From: Lachnospiraceae bacterium UBA7196
Lineage (GTDB): Bacteria > Bacillota > Clostridia > Lachnospirales > Lachnospiraceae
Assembly (NCBI GenBank): GCA_002490835.1
Contig: DKUU01000007.1
Span: 62,001 to 126,000, forward strand
DNA: 64,000 nt
Direction: 5' to 3'
Part shown: positions 24,524-33,396 of the stretch, piece by piece
Layout: each line of letters starts with the position of its first letter
How positions within the stretch are numbered: position 1 is the first letter of the stretch
Notes under the pieces: generated by a model
What the model was told of the DNA's origin: nothing
The model's input: only the letters and a program-made list of their open reading frames with translations
The model's database searches: none
Position numbers and translations under genes: made by a program

Positions 24524-26182
24524 ATGGGGGCATTAAACGAAGGAAAAGGCTATCTGAAAGTATATACGAGGGAGCCGGAAGAGGGCAGTTATCCGTACGG
24601 TCTGGCCTTGGGCATCCACATAGCGTACAGCGGGGACGGTAGGGAATTTCAGCCCCTGAATAAAAATTATGGTATCTTGTTTGCCGAAGCGATTATTTTG
24701 CCGGATGACACCCTTTCTCCACGGGGTGTGAAAGAACCGAAGGTTTTCGCTCTGGCGGACGGCGGTTTTGGAATCGCCGCGGAGCGGGTGCTGGAAAATG
24801 GGGAGCCGGATGCGGACTGTGCGGGCAAGGTGCTTTTCTGGACGACAAAAGATTGGATAAACTTTGAAGCGAAGGGCCTTGTGGCGGCCGATGAGGCGAA
24901 AGGACAGGCAGCAGGAGGAGACGAGCCGTTATCGGACTGCGTGGAAGTGGATCATGCTGTGCTGATGCGGGCGGCGGAGTACTGGAATCCCGTCTGTCAT
25001 ACGCAGACGGTCGTGCCGGAATGCGTGAAGCTTTCTTCCGCGCAGGAATTGGATGCGGTAATGGCGGAAGCGGTCTATTCGGACGGTTCCCGCGCGAAAA
25101 AGCGGGTGCTGTGGGAGAAAGATGCCGTTGACTTTTCCCGTCCGGGGATCTATGAGGTCAGGGGGAGCATGCAGAGTAAAAAATATAACTTCCCACTGGC
25201 GGAAGGCTTCGGAGATCCCGTTCTTTTCAGATGGGAGGGAAAGTGGTATTATACCTCGACCAGCGATAATACGGGAGATATCGGTCTGTATATCCGGGAA
25301 GCGGACACGATCGACGGGCTGTTTGTGGATGGCGTGGTGCAGCATCTGATCCTGCCGCTTGATGAAGAGCGGGAGCTGATCCAGACCTTCTGGGCGCCGG
25401 AATTTCATGTGATCGGCGGAAAACTGTATATTCTGTTCGCGGTCAGCGGGCATGAGTGGGGGCCGCAGTGTCATCTTTTGAGGCACAAAGAAGGGCAGCC
25501 GCTGACAGGGCCGGAGAGCTGGGAAGATCCGGTCAGGGTCAGGAGACAGGACGGAAGTTACCTGACGGAGGATGGGATCACGCTGGATATGACGTACTTA
25601 AAGACAAAGCGCCAGTCTTATGTGGTTTGGTCTTACAGAAGGGGCATGGGGAAACCTTATGATACCGGTTCCATGCTCTGTATCGCTACCATAGATGAAC
25701 GCGAGCCGTGGAAGCTGACCTCTGAGCCGGTGCTGCTTGCGCGTCCACTGTTTGGCTGGGAAAATGTGGAGAATACCATAAATAATGAAGGCCCTTATGC
25801 CTTTATCAGGGGCGGGAAGGTCTATATGACCTATTCGGGCGGCGCGGCCAACAGCTATACCTATGCGGTGGGGCTGCTCACGGCGCGTGAGGAGGACGAT
25901 CTGCTTGACGTTTCGAACTGGCACAAGCGCTGTACACCCGTGCTTTCCTTCTATTCCGTGGAAGGTGAATACGGACCGGGACACAACTCCTTTTATGAGG
26001 ATGAGGACGGAAATCTGATGATCGCTTATCATGCGGAAAAGGACAAAAAATCGACGCTCAGATGCGACGGCATCCGGCGCGTGCATTTTAAAAAGGACGG
26101 CACACCGGCGTTTGGCATGTCGGCCGAAGAGGATTTTGATCCGAAACTCGGAAACGTTCGCATGAAGGTGAAAATTGAATAA
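24524..26182 (+). CDS. GH43-like glycoside hydrolase
   Basis: 552 residues from ATG 24524, with GGAGG inside the end of the esterase gene as ribosome site. The C-terminal 350 residues show five-bladed beta-propeller marks of family 43: AEGFGDPVLFRWEGKWYYT (general base Asp), TFWAPEFHVIGGKLYILFAV (middle acidic residue), NNEGPYAFIRGGKVYMTYSG (general acid Glu in NEGP) and GPGHNSFYEDEDG. The first 200 residues contain a further propeller-like or ancillary region. No signal peptide. Family members cut arabinose or xylose linkages. With the esterase it would finish breakdown of imported arabinoxylan-type fragments. Confidence 0.82.
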   Translation: MGALNEGKGYLKVYTREPEEGSYPYGLALGIHIAYSGDGREFQPLNKNYGILFAEAIILPDDTLSPRGVKEPKVFALADGGFGIAAERVLENGEPDADCAGKVLFWTTKDWINFEAKGLVAADEAKGQAAGGDEPLSDCVEVDHAVLMRAAEYWNPVCHTQTVVPECVKLSSAQELDAVMAEAVYSDGSRAKKRVLWEKDAVDFSRPGIYEVRGSMQSKKYNFPLAEGFGDPVLFRWEGKWYYTSTSDNTGDIGLYIREADTIDGLFVDGVVQHLILPLDEERELIQTFWAPEFHVIGGKLYILFAVSGHEWGPQCHLLRHKEGQPLTGPESWEDPVRVRRQDGSYLTEDGITLDMTYLKTKRQSYVVWSYRRGMGKPYDTGSMLCIATIDEREPWKLTSEPVLLARPLFGWENVENTINNEGPYAFIRGGKVYMTYSGGAANSYTYAVGLLTAREEDDLLDVSNWHKRCTPVLSFYSVEGEYGPGHNSFYEDEDGNLMIAYHAEKDKKSTLRCDGIRRVHFKKDGTPAFGMSAEEDFDPKLGNVRMKVKIE

Positions 26183-26326
26183 GACAAAACATGGTCAAAA
26201 GGGCGCATGAGGCAGTTTAACGATATTTTTGCCTGAACGGGGCGAAATTTGCTGTTCGGCATAGGCAATTTGCACTATAAAATCAAAAAAACAGGTGAAA
26301 AAGTGTCACGTTGTATGAAAACGATG

Positions 26327-26355
26327 TTGACAAAAAGGGGCCGTGGCGCTATTAT
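26327..26355 (+). promoter_or_regulatory. Promoter of the sugar transporter genes
   Basis: TTGACA (26327-26332), 17-bp spacer, TATTAT (26350-26355). A degenerate operator follows at 26368-26385. Confidence 0.8.
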
Positions 26356-26367
26356 TTAAATAACGGC

Positions 26368-26385
26368 AGGTAAAACGATAAACAA
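26368..26385. promoter_or_regulatory. Second, degenerate LacI-type operator
   Basis: AGGTAAAACGATAAACAA matches the perfect operator at 21805-21822 in 13 of 18 positions, keeping the central ACG and the TAAAC arm. It lies just after the -10 box, so a bound repressor would block the promoter. A half-site GTTTAACG is also present at 26215-26222. Confidence 0.55.
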
Positions 26386-26397
26386 AGAATAGGATGA

Positions 26398-27333
26398 ATG
26401 GGGTGCAGGATGTTTAAAAAGATTGATAAAAAGAAATGGTATTCCATAAAGTTGTTTCTGTTTATAGTACCGTTTCTTGTGCTGGTTGTTCTTTTTTCCT
26501 ACTATCCGCTGTACGGATGGATGTATGCTTTCTATGACTATAAACCGCCGAAGCCGCTTTCAGAAGCACCGTTTGTCGGAGTGAAGTGGTTTAAATTCAT
26601 GGTAGAGAATCCGGTCAGGGTAGAGCAGCTTAAGCAGGTGCTTATAAATACCTTTGTCATGAGCGGTATCACGCTCAGCACCTCGTGGATTCCCATGCTC
26701 TTCGCTGTCTTTATGAATGAGCTTCACCGCGTTCGTTTCAGAAAATTTGTCCAGACGGTCACGACCCTGCCGAACTTCATCAGCTGGGTGCTTGTGTACT
26801 CCGTTGCTTATAATATCTTCAACAGTGACGGTATGGTGAATTCGTTGCTGGTTGATAAGTGGCATCTGATACAGGAACCGATTTTGTTCCTGCAGGATTC
26901 CAGTCATGTATGGCTGACGCAGTGGCTGTGGCTGACATGGAAGAACCTTGGCTGGGCGGCCATCATGTACATAGCGGCGATTTCCAGTATCGATGAAGAG
27001 CTGTTTCAGGCTGCCAAGGTGGACGGTGCGACGAGGATGCAGCAGATCCGTTACATCACGATCCCGAGCCTGCTGCCGACCTTCTTCGTACTGCTGATGA
27101 TGAACATCGGTAATTTCCTCTCGAATGGCATGGAACAGTACTATGTATTCCAGAACGCATTTAACAAAGAATATATTCAGGTGCTCGATTTGTATGTCTA
27201 TACGCTTTCCACTGTAAAGGGCGGTTATCCTCTCTCGGTTGCGGTGAGCATGTTAAAGAGCGTTGTCAGCGTCATTCTTCTGGTGGTAGCAAATGGTATA
27301 TCAAAGCTGACCAGAGGAGAGAGTTTCCTGTAA
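26398..27333 (+). CDS. CUT1 ABC transporter permease (LplB/YteP type)
   Basis: 311 residues from ATG 26398; ATG 26410 is nearly as good. Six predicted membrane segments, the first being LFLFIVPFLVLVVLFSYY. The cytoplasmic EAA-type loop is FQAAKVDGATRMQQIRYITI, the dock for the ATPase. Belongs to the LplB/COG4209 group that imports complex oligosaccharides in Firmicutes. It pairs with the next permease and the lipoprotein. No ATP-binding subunit lies in the locus, as is usual for systems that share an MsmX-type ATPase encoded elsewhere. Confidence 0.9.
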   Translation: MGCRMFKKIDKKKWYSIKLFLFIVPFLVLVVLFSYYPLYGWMYAFYDYKPPKPLSEAPFVGVKWFKFMVENPVRVEQLKQVLINTFVMSGITLSTSWIPMLFAVFMNELHRVRFRKFVQTVTTLPNFISWVLVYSVAYNIFNSDGMVNSLLVDKWHLIQEPILFLQDSSHVWLTQWLWLTWKNLGWAAIMYIAAISSIDEELFQAAKVDGATRMQQIRYITIPSLLPTFFVLLMMNIGNFLSNGMEQYYVFQNAFNKEYIQVLDLYVYTLSTVKGGYPLSVAVSMLKSVVSVILLVVANGISKLTRGESFL

Positions 27334-27382
27334 GGGCCATAAGTGTAAAACAAGCAATAAAACTGTGAAAGGCAAGAGTGCT

Positions 27383-28309
27383 ATGACTGAAATCCGTGTA
27401 AAGAAAAAGAAAATACATCAAAGTTTCGGCGACACAATGCTCAGTGTGTTCTGCTATGTGTTCTTTGCCATCTGTGCGTTTTTGTGTCTGTATCCGTTTT
27501 ACTACATATTCATCAATACGATCAGTGCAAATGATTTAAGCGCGCGCGGCGATATCCTGTTTTGGCCAAAAGGCATACATTTTAAGAATTATAAGAGCGC
27601 CTTCGGGATTTCAGGTCTGTTTCAGGCGGCGAAAATTTCCGTAATGAGGACTGTTATCGGAACAATCGGAACGGTGAGCGCTTCCGCATTTCTGGGATTT
27701 ATGTTCTCGCAGGAAAAGATGTGGCACAGAAAACTGTGGTATCGCATCGTCATTGCAACGATGTATTTCAACGCGGGAATCATTCCATGGTTTTTGACGA
27801 TGCAGACTTTACACCTTACGAATAATTTCTGGGGTTTTGTGCTTCCCGCAATCGTATCTCCGTTCCACATTGTGCTGACGAAGACCTTCGTGGAATCGAT
27901 TCCGAAGGAACTGCAGGAGGCGGCAGAGATTGACGGGGCAGGGATTATGACGGTTTTCTTTAAGGTAATGCTGCCGGTCATAAAGCCGATCATGGCTACG
28001 GTCGCGATCTTCGCGGCGGTGAACCAGTGGAATGCGTTTCAGGATGCCCTGCTTTTGATTACTTCGAATACGAAGCTGTACCCGTTACAGTTGGTACTAT
28101 ATAATTATCTGAATCAGGCCAGTTCCATCAAGGCTCTGGCAAATACCAGCAGTTCCAGTTCGCTGGCGGCCGCAGCGGCGACGACGCAGACGGCGACCAG
28201 CATCCGCATGACGATCACCGTCATCGTGGTGCTGCCGATCATGATGGTTTATCCGTTCTTCCAGAAATACTTTGTAAAGGGTATCATGATCGGTGCGGTC
28301 AAGGGGTAG
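27383..28309 (+). CDS. CUT1 ABC transporter permease (YtcP type)
   Basis: 308 residues from ATG 27383, with AAAGG ten bases upstream. Membrane segments include LSVFCYVFFAICAFLCLYPF and TITVIVVLPIMMVYPF. The EAA loop is LQEAAEIDGAGIMTVFFKV. COG0395 family, partner of the preceding permease. Near the C-terminus is an unusual low-complexity run rich in Ser, Ala and Thr (residues around 255-280), in a periplasm-facing loop of relatives. The transporter would carry the oligosaccharide handled by the esterase and GH43 enzyme. Confidence 0.9.
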   Translation: MTEIRVKKKKIHQSFGDTMLSVFCYVFFAICAFLCLYPFYYIFINTISANDLSARGDILFWPKGIHFKNYKSAFGISGLFQAAKISVMRTVIGTIGTVSASAFLGFMFSQEKMWHRKLWYRIVIATMYFNAGIIPWFLTMQTLHLTNNFWGFVLPAIVSPFHIVLTKTFVESIPKELQEAAEIDGAGIMTVFFKVMLPVIKPIMATVAIFAAVNQWNAFQDALLLITSNTKLYPLQLVLYNYLNQASSIKALANTSSSSSLAAAAATTQTATSIRMTITVIVVLPIMMVYPFFQKYFVKGIMIGAVKG

Positions 28310-28344
28310 ACGTCTTGCGGGGCGGAATGAGGATTATTTTGTGA

Positions 28345-28367
28345 TAAACGGAAATAGCTTCCGTTTA
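28345..28367 (+). promoter_or_regulatory. Intercistronic stem-loop before the binding-protein gene
   Basis: TAAACGGAA and TTCCGTTTA pair perfectly over nine bases with a five-base loop. Such structures between permease and binding-protein genes often protect or separate the abundant binding-protein message. Confidence 0.45.
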
Positions 28368-28398
28368 CATATTTAAACTATCAAAAAGGAGGAAATTC

Positions 28399-30198
28399 AT
28401 GAAAAAGCGTATTTTGGCAACAGTTCTGGCCACAGTGCTTACCTGTTCCATGGTTCTTAGCGGCTGTGGCGGCGGGTCCGGTACAACGGATCAGCCAGCA
28501 ACAAACGGCACAGATGATGCCGCAACAACAACGGATACAGCGCCTGCGGATACCAGCGGTGGGGACGCGGCGGCACCTGCAGCAAACCACGACGAAGCAC
28601 TTACTTTGGAAATGTATAACGTGGCGGCAAACTATCAGGGTGAGCAGACCGGTTGGTTTGGTAAGATCTTGAAGGATAAATTCAATATTACCATAAACAT
28701 TATCGCGCCGCAGGTATCCGGCGACGGTGAGGGTCTGTATGCGACAAGAACAGCGTCCGGTAATCTGGGCGACATGGTTCTGCTCGACAATGGACTCTTG
28801 CAGGAATGTGTGGAAAGCGGTCTGATCGCTGACATAAGCGCAGAGATTAAGAATTACCCGAACCTGATGAAGTATTGGGAGCAGATCGAGAAGTTCAATA
28901 AGGGTATTGGAGACGGAACCGGCATCTACGGGATTCCCACCGAGATGAACACCAACGGTCCTACGGCATACATGGCTGAGACAGTTTCTTCCATGCCCAG
29001 AATCCCTTGGGATTTCTACACAGAGCTTGGCAGACCTGAACTGAATACCTTAGACGACCTGATCAATGTGCTGGCTGAAATGCAGAAGGCGCATCCCGAG
29101 AATGCAGACGGGAAAAAGGCTTACGGCATGACCCTTTGGAAAGACTGGGATGGTGGCGGCGAGCAGGTTACCATTGAGAACGTTAACCAGCTCACCAAAT
29201 GGTATGGTCAGGAAGTAAACGGCTCCGTTCTGATCGGTTCCGATAATACCATCATGCCTCTGACAGATAAGAACGGCGCATACTACAAGATGCTGAAGTT
29301 CTTCTACGATGCAAATCAGGCTGGTATCGTTGATCCGGACTCCGCCACACAGGAGTGGGGTGATGCCTGCGATAAGATGCAGACGAAGAGAACCTACCTT
29401 GTATGGAATAACTGGATGCTGGGCTTCACAAACAATCCTGAGAGAGGTGAGGCCGGTGCAAACTATATGGGTATGCCCATTAAGGATATGCAGGTGTTCC
29501 AGACGTCTGACTACTACTATGGCAGCGGCCGTGTATTCGGTATCGGCTCCGGTGTCAGCGATGATGTGAAGGCCCGCATTCTGGAGTACTATGACTGGCT
29601 GGCATCTCCGGAAGGTGCTACCACACAGCATATCGGTACGGAAGGCATTATTTATACTGTTGGTGAAGATGGAAAGTACACATTGACAGAAGACGGTTAT
29701 AACAGATTTAATTCCGAGATCATGATTCCGGAAGATCAGGGTGGCGGTAACTGGACAGACGGTAACAATCAGGTGAACCAGTGGATCGTTGCAAGTGTTG
29801 AGACGAACCCTGTTACAGGCGAGACCTACGGCAGTGACCTTTGGGCTTCTTATCTTGAGAAGAACAACACCAAGACTGCTAAGGAGTGGAGAGAATTGTA
29901 TGACGGTAAGCAGAACGAGGTTGAGTATCTGAAGGATACGGGCATGATGAACATCGTTCCCAGCCTGAATCTCTCTTTGGCAGTTGATACAAGTGATATC
30001 AGTATGTCCCGCGGTTCGTGCAGATCTATCATCTGTGATGCTTCCTGGCAGGCAATCTTCGCAAAGTCTGAAGCAGAGTTCGATGCTATCTGGGATGATA
30101 TGGTAACTAAGGTTGAAGGTAATGGCTGGGCAGATCTGGTAGCGTATGATACTGCGAAGTATCAGCCGGTCATCGACGGCAGAAAAGCAGCGCAGTAA
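28399..30198 (+). CDS. ABC transporter substrate-binding lipoprotein
   Basis: 599 residues, ATG 28399 behind AAGGAGG. A lipoprotein signal ends in VLSGC with Cys23 as the lipid anchor, followed by a Gly/Ser/Thr/Asp/Ala-rich linker to about residue 60. The body matches large family 1 solute-binding proteins that go with LplB/YtcP permeases: LTLEMYNVAANYQGEQ, GIYGIPTEMNTNGPT, KMQTKRTYLVWNNWMLG, EYYDWLASPEGATTQ. It captures the oligosaccharide outside the membrane. Codon use is unusually even and highly expressed-like. A strong terminator ends the operon. Confidence 0.9.
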   Translation: MKKRILATVLATVLTCSMVLSGCGGGSGTTDQPATNGTDDAATTTDTAPADTSGGDAAAPAANHDEALTLEMYNVAANYQGEQTGWFGKILKDKFNITINIIAPQVSGDGEGLYATRTASGNLGDMVLLDNGLLQECVESGLIADISAEIKNYPNLMKYWEQIEKFNKGIGDGTGIYGIPTEMNTNGPTAYMAETVSSMPRIPWDFYTELGRPELNTLDDLINVLAEMQKAHPENADGKKAYGMTLWKDWDGGGEQVTIENVNQLTKWYGQEVNGSVLIGSDNTIMPLTDKNGAYYKMLKFFYDANQAGIVDPDSATQEWGDACDKMQTKRTYLVWNNWMLGFTNNPERGEAGANYMGMPIKDMQVFQTSDYYYGSGRVFGIGSGVSDDVKARILEYYDWLASPEGATTQHIGTEGIIYTVGEDGKYTLTEDGYNRFNSEIMIPEDQGGGNWTDGNNQVNQWIVASVETNPVTGETYGSDLWASYLEKNNTKTAKEWRELYDGKQNEVEYLKDTGMMNIVPSLNLSLAVDTSDISMSRGSCRSIICDASWQAIFAKSEAEFDAIWDDMVTKVEGNGWADLVAYDTAKYQPVIDGRKAAQ

Positions 30199-30235
30199 GG
30201 CGTAAGCTGCATAGTTTTAAACAGAGATTTCATAG

Positions 30236-30273
30236 AAAAGAGGCTGAAGAATTTTTCTTTGGCCTCTTTTTTG
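30236..30273 (+). terminator. Intrinsic terminator ending the sugar operon
   Basis: AAAAGAGGC (30236-30244) pairs perfectly with GCCTCTTTT (30262-30270), which is extended by a T-run. Confidence 0.85.
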
Positions 30274-30322
30274 CTGTATAATAGAATAAGATGAGAAAAG
30301 GAAAAGACTTTTTAATATATTA

Positions 30323-30356
30323 CCCTGCGTCAGGGCTTGCTCGTGACGCTGCGTCA
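30323..30356. repeat. Two adjacent perfect palindromes before the MerR gene
   Basis: CCCTG-CGT-CAGGG (30323-30335) and TGACG-CTG-CGTCA (30344-30356) share the CTGCGTCA octamer. They lie in the 5' region of the MerR gene and may be its operator or an RNA structure. Confidence 0.4.
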
Positions 30357-30390
30357 TATGCTATTTTTGGCATGAAGGAGGTGAAAAGCT

Positions 30391-31119
30391 GTGTCCAAAT
30401 ACACGACAGGAGAGGTCGCGAAGCTCTGCGGCGTGACGGTGAGGACCGTTCAATATTATGACAGCCGCGGCATCCTTGTCCCGACGGAACTTTCGGAGGG
30501 TGGCAGACGCCTGTATTCGGAAGATGATTTAGGGAAAATGAGGATCATCTGCTTCCTGCGGGAACTTGGGCTTCCAATCAACGCGATTTCCCAGATCCTT
30601 TCAGAAGAGGATCCGGGCAGTGTGATTTCATTGTTACTAGAGCAGCAGGAACAGGATCTGAAAGAGGAGATAGGCGAGCGGCAGGAAAAGTTGGAAAAAC
30701 TGGAAACCTTAAGGCATGAGCTGAAAAGCGTAGAGACGGTCTCTGTCGAATCCATTGGGGACATAGCCTATATCATGTCAAATAGGAAAAAACTAAAAAG
30801 GATTCACGCGAATTTGCTGATCGGCGGTATTCCGATTACTATTTTGCAATGGGTCAGCATTGTGCTGTGGATCACAAAAGGCTTGTGGCAGTTGTTTGTG
30901 TTATGGCTGGTTCTTTCCATTCCATTCGCAATCCTGCTCTCAAAGTATTATTTTGGCCATGTGGCCTACATCTGTCCGCAGTGTCACAGTGTTTTTCGAC
31001 CAACATTCAAAGAAGCATTATGGGCAAAACATACGCCTGCGACCAGAAAACTGACGTGTACGGACTGCGGTCATCGCGGGTCCTGTGTGGAAGTGGCGAG
31101 AGAGGAGGCGGAAGATTGA
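30391..31119 (+). CDS. MerR-family regulator with membrane segments and zinc-ribbon tail
   Basis: 242 residues, GTG 30391 behind AAGGAGGTG. Residues 1-75 are a MerR winged helix (YTTGEVAKLCGVTVRTVQYY, RRLYSEDDL). A coiled coil follows (LEQQEQDLKEEIGERQEKLE). Two hydrophobic segments (LLIGGIPITILQWVSIVLWI and LFVLWLVLSIPFAILL) then precede a Cys4 motif CPQC...CTDC. A membrane-bound MerR with a zinc-ribbon end is an uncommon layout, probably sensing an envelope signal. GGAGG inside its last codons and an ATTGA junction couple it to the CPBP protease gene. Confidence 0.85.
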   Translation: MSKYTTGEVAKLCGVTVRTVQYYDSRGILVPTELSEGGRRLYSEDDLGKMRIICFLRELGLPINAISQILSEEDPGSVISLLLEQQEQDLKEEIGERQEKLEKLETLRHELKSVETVSVESIGDIAYIMSNRKKLKRIHANLLIGGIPITILQWVSIVLWITKGLWQLFVLWLVLSIPFAILLSKYYFGHVAYICPQCHSVFRPTFKEALWAKHTPATRKLTCTDCGHRGSCVEVAREEAED

Positions 31120-31142
31120 AAAATAAGTCTATGGAGGAAATC

Positions 31143-32072
31143 ATGGATAAGGCAGAAATGGATAGAGTTGAAAGGAAGCAGGCGCAGGTAGCATATGATA
31201 GGGCGAAGACAGGGAAGTATCTCTTATGGACATTCGGGATTGCATGGGTGATGCAGGCAGGCGTGGCGTTTTTGTATCGCGGCGGGCTGTCCGTCATCGG
31301 GCGGATGATGGCACAAATGCTCATGGCGCTGATGATGTTTGTGCCGATGCTAGGCGTGCTGCTTTCCGGGAACCGACTTGCGGGAATGGGCTGGAAACCG
31401 CATATCAGGGGGAAGATAAAACCGCTTTTGATGGCGTGGTTTTTCCCGGCGATCCTGACTGCGATCGGTGCTGCCATTTATTTCGCTGTTTTTTCGGAGC
31501 ATTTCGATGTGAGCGGTGCGTATCTGATAAATATTGGTGGGGAGGCGGCTCTTGCGCAGTTGGAAGCGCAGGGGATTTCCTATGCGCAGTATATTTTGAT
31601 TTCTGTCGTCAGCTGTCTGACTTATGCGCCGCTTATCAATATGTTTCCGGCAGTCGGAGAAGAAGCGGGATGGCGGGGATTTTTATATCCGCAGTTAAAG
31701 GCGAAATACGGCAAAAAGAAGGGCTGGCTGATCGGCGGCGTGATCTGGGGAATGTGGCATTGGCCGCTCATGGCGCTGATCGGTTATGAATACGGGACGG
31801 ATTATATCGGTTTCCCGGTCGTCGGAATACTGCTCTTTTGCATCTTCACGATTGCGGCGGGCATTGCCTGTGACTGGCTGTATGAGAAAAGCGGTCTGAT
31901 CTGGGCGCCGGCTATTTTCCACGGCGCGATCAATGCGGCAGCTACGGTTCCCGTTGCCGTCTGTCTGAGTAATACGGGTTCCGCGATCCTGCTGGGGCCT
32001 GCGCCGATTGGGGTGATCGCGGGACTGCCGCTCATGATCTTTGCGGGCATCCTGTTTTATAAGTCTGAATAA
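31143..32072 (+). CDS. CPBP-family intramembrane glutamic endopeptidase
   Basis: 309 residues from ATG 31143 with GGAGG (31133-31137). An in-frame TTG at 31116, overlapping the MerR stop and also served by GGAGG (31104-31108), would add nine residues, so the true start is open. About eight membrane helices. Abi/CPBP signature residues are GEEAGWRGFL (EExxxR), GMWHWPLMA (conserved His) and FHGAINAA (second His). These proteins cut within membranes; some process CAAX-like ends or give bacteriocin immunity. The sequence across the alternative start matches the ABC leader element near 42.6 kb. Confidence 0.85.
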   Translation: MDKAEMDRVERKQAQVAYDRAKTGKYLLWTFGIAWVMQAGVAFLYRGGLSVIGRMMAQMLMALMMFVPMLGVLLSGNRLAGMGWKPHIRGKIKPLLMAWFFPAILTAIGAAIYFAVFSEHFDVSGAYLINIGGEAALAQLEAQGISYAQYILISVVSCLTYAPLINMFPAVGEEAGWRGFLYPQLKAKYGKKKGWLIGGVIWGMWHWPLMALIGYEYGTDYIGFPVVGILLFCIFTIAAGIACDWLYEKSGLIWAPAIFHGAINAAATVPVAVCLSNTGSAILLGPAPIGVIAGLPLMIFAGILFYKSE

Positions 32073-32100
32073 AGGGCAGGTAATGCGCGGGAACGCGGGA

Positions 32101-32129
32101 TTGTAAAGGCGGTCCTTTTCTGCTATAAT
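32101..32129 (+). promoter_or_regulatory. Promoter of the lipoprotein esterase
   Basis: TTGTAA (32101-32106), 17-bp spacer, TATAAT (32124-32129). Confidence 0.75.
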
Positions 32130-32167
32130 TTGAAGGTGATTTGAACGTGAAATGGAGGAAGCACGAA

Positions 32168-33370
32168 ATGAGCAGAAGGAGATGGACCACCTTTCTTTTA
32201 TTGTCAGCGGCGCTTATGGGATTGTCTGTTGGCTGCGGCACGGCGGCGGAGCCTGCAAACAGCAGCGCTTATAATGCTGAAAGCAATGAAGGCGCTGCCG
32301 GGTCGGAGACTGATAAAGATAATGAAACAGAAGCGGCAGGCGGGACTGGGGAAACGGTTGAAACGGTAGAATCAAAAGAAGCAGAAGATGTAAAAGAAAC
32401 GGAGCGTGAGGATATGCAGGACACACAGAAGGATGGTATCGCGGAGGCAATCAAACAGGAGACGGCGGAGGTGGAACTTGAGACGGACGACTCGCAGGAT
32501 GCAGGCGAGACGGAAGGAGAGCCGACAGCCGAGATCAGCGAACTCATTCCGACCAAGTATTCGTCGCGGAGATTCAAACAATGCGGGACCATCGAGCATA
32601 TCACTTATCCCAGCTATGATTATTTCGGAGACGGATCTGCGCTGGAAAAGCCCGCCAATGTCTATCTTCCCTACGGTTACGACGAGACGAAGCAGTATAA
32701 CGTCCTCTATCTGATGCACGGTATCGGCGGTGACGAAAACGAGTGGGGCATGGTTGGAAATACCTCTCAGATCAAGATGATCATGGATAATCTCATTTTT
32801 AACGGCGATATTGAGCCTTTTATCGTGGTGACGCCTAACGGCCGCTCAGGGGCTGATTTTGCCAATAAAAGCTCTGATTATAATTCTTTCTATGAGTTTG
32901 GAAAGGAACTTAGAAACGACCTGATCCCTTATATCGAGAGTCATTATGCGACCTATGGAAAAGCGGGAGAAGCAGACTATGATATGAAGGCAGACAGGGA
33001 ACACAGGGCAATGGCAGGGCTGTCTATGGGCGGCATGCAGACCATCAATATCGGCATGTGCGAATGTCTGGACATCATAGGCTGGTTTGGCGCGTTCTCC
33101 GCGGCGCCGACATCCTATCCGGCGGCGGATGTCGTCAAAAAGATCGATGAGCAGTTTCCGGACGAGGAGATCAAATATTTTTATAATATCTGCGGGACCA
33201 ACGATACGATCGCCTATCAGAGTTCGTCTACGGCGGCAAAAAAACTTCCGCAGCTGAGCGACAGATTTCAGGATGGCGAAAATTATATGTGGCAGGAACT
33301 AAAAGGCGGACACGATTTTCATATCTGGTATCTCGGCTTCTACAATTTTGCGCAAATCGTATTTGAGTAG
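32168..33370 (+). CDS. Lipoprotein esterase of the D/CE1 family
   Basis: 400 residues from ATG 32168 with GGAGG upstream; the frame is open to 32141. A lipoprotein signal ends at SVGC (Cys23). Residues about 30-125 are an acidic, Glu/Thr-rich linker. The hydrolase domain follows: VYLPYGYDETKQYNVLYLMH, GIGGDENEW, nucleophile GLSMGG (Ser286), and catalytic His in KGGHDFHIWY. This is the esterase D / feruloyl esterase layout of CE1. Tethered to the cell surface it would strip acyl or feruloyl groups from polysaccharide outside the cell, complementing the cytoplasmic esterase of the sugar locus. That link is inference. Confidence 0.85.
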   Translation: MSRRRWTTFLLLSAALMGLSVGCGTAAEPANSSAYNAESNEGAAGSETDKDNETEAAGGTGETVETVESKEAEDVKETEREDMQDTQKDGIAEAIKQETAEVELETDDSQDAGETEGEPTAEISELIPTKYSSRRFKQCGTIEHITYPSYDYFGDGSALEKPANVYLPYGYDETKQYNVLYLMHGIGGDENEWGMVGNTSQIKMIMDNLIFNGDIEPFIVVTPNGRSGADFANKSSDYNSFYEFGKELRNDLIPYIESHYATYGKAGEADYDMKADREHRAMAGLSMGGMQTINIGMCECLDIIGWFGAFSAAPTSYPAADVVKKIDEQFPDEEIKYFYNICGTNDTIAYQSSSTAAKKLPQLSDRFQDGENYMWQELKGGHDFHIWYLGFYNFAQIVFE

Positions 33371-33396
33371 TGTGAGAAGATTTATGGAGGATACGT

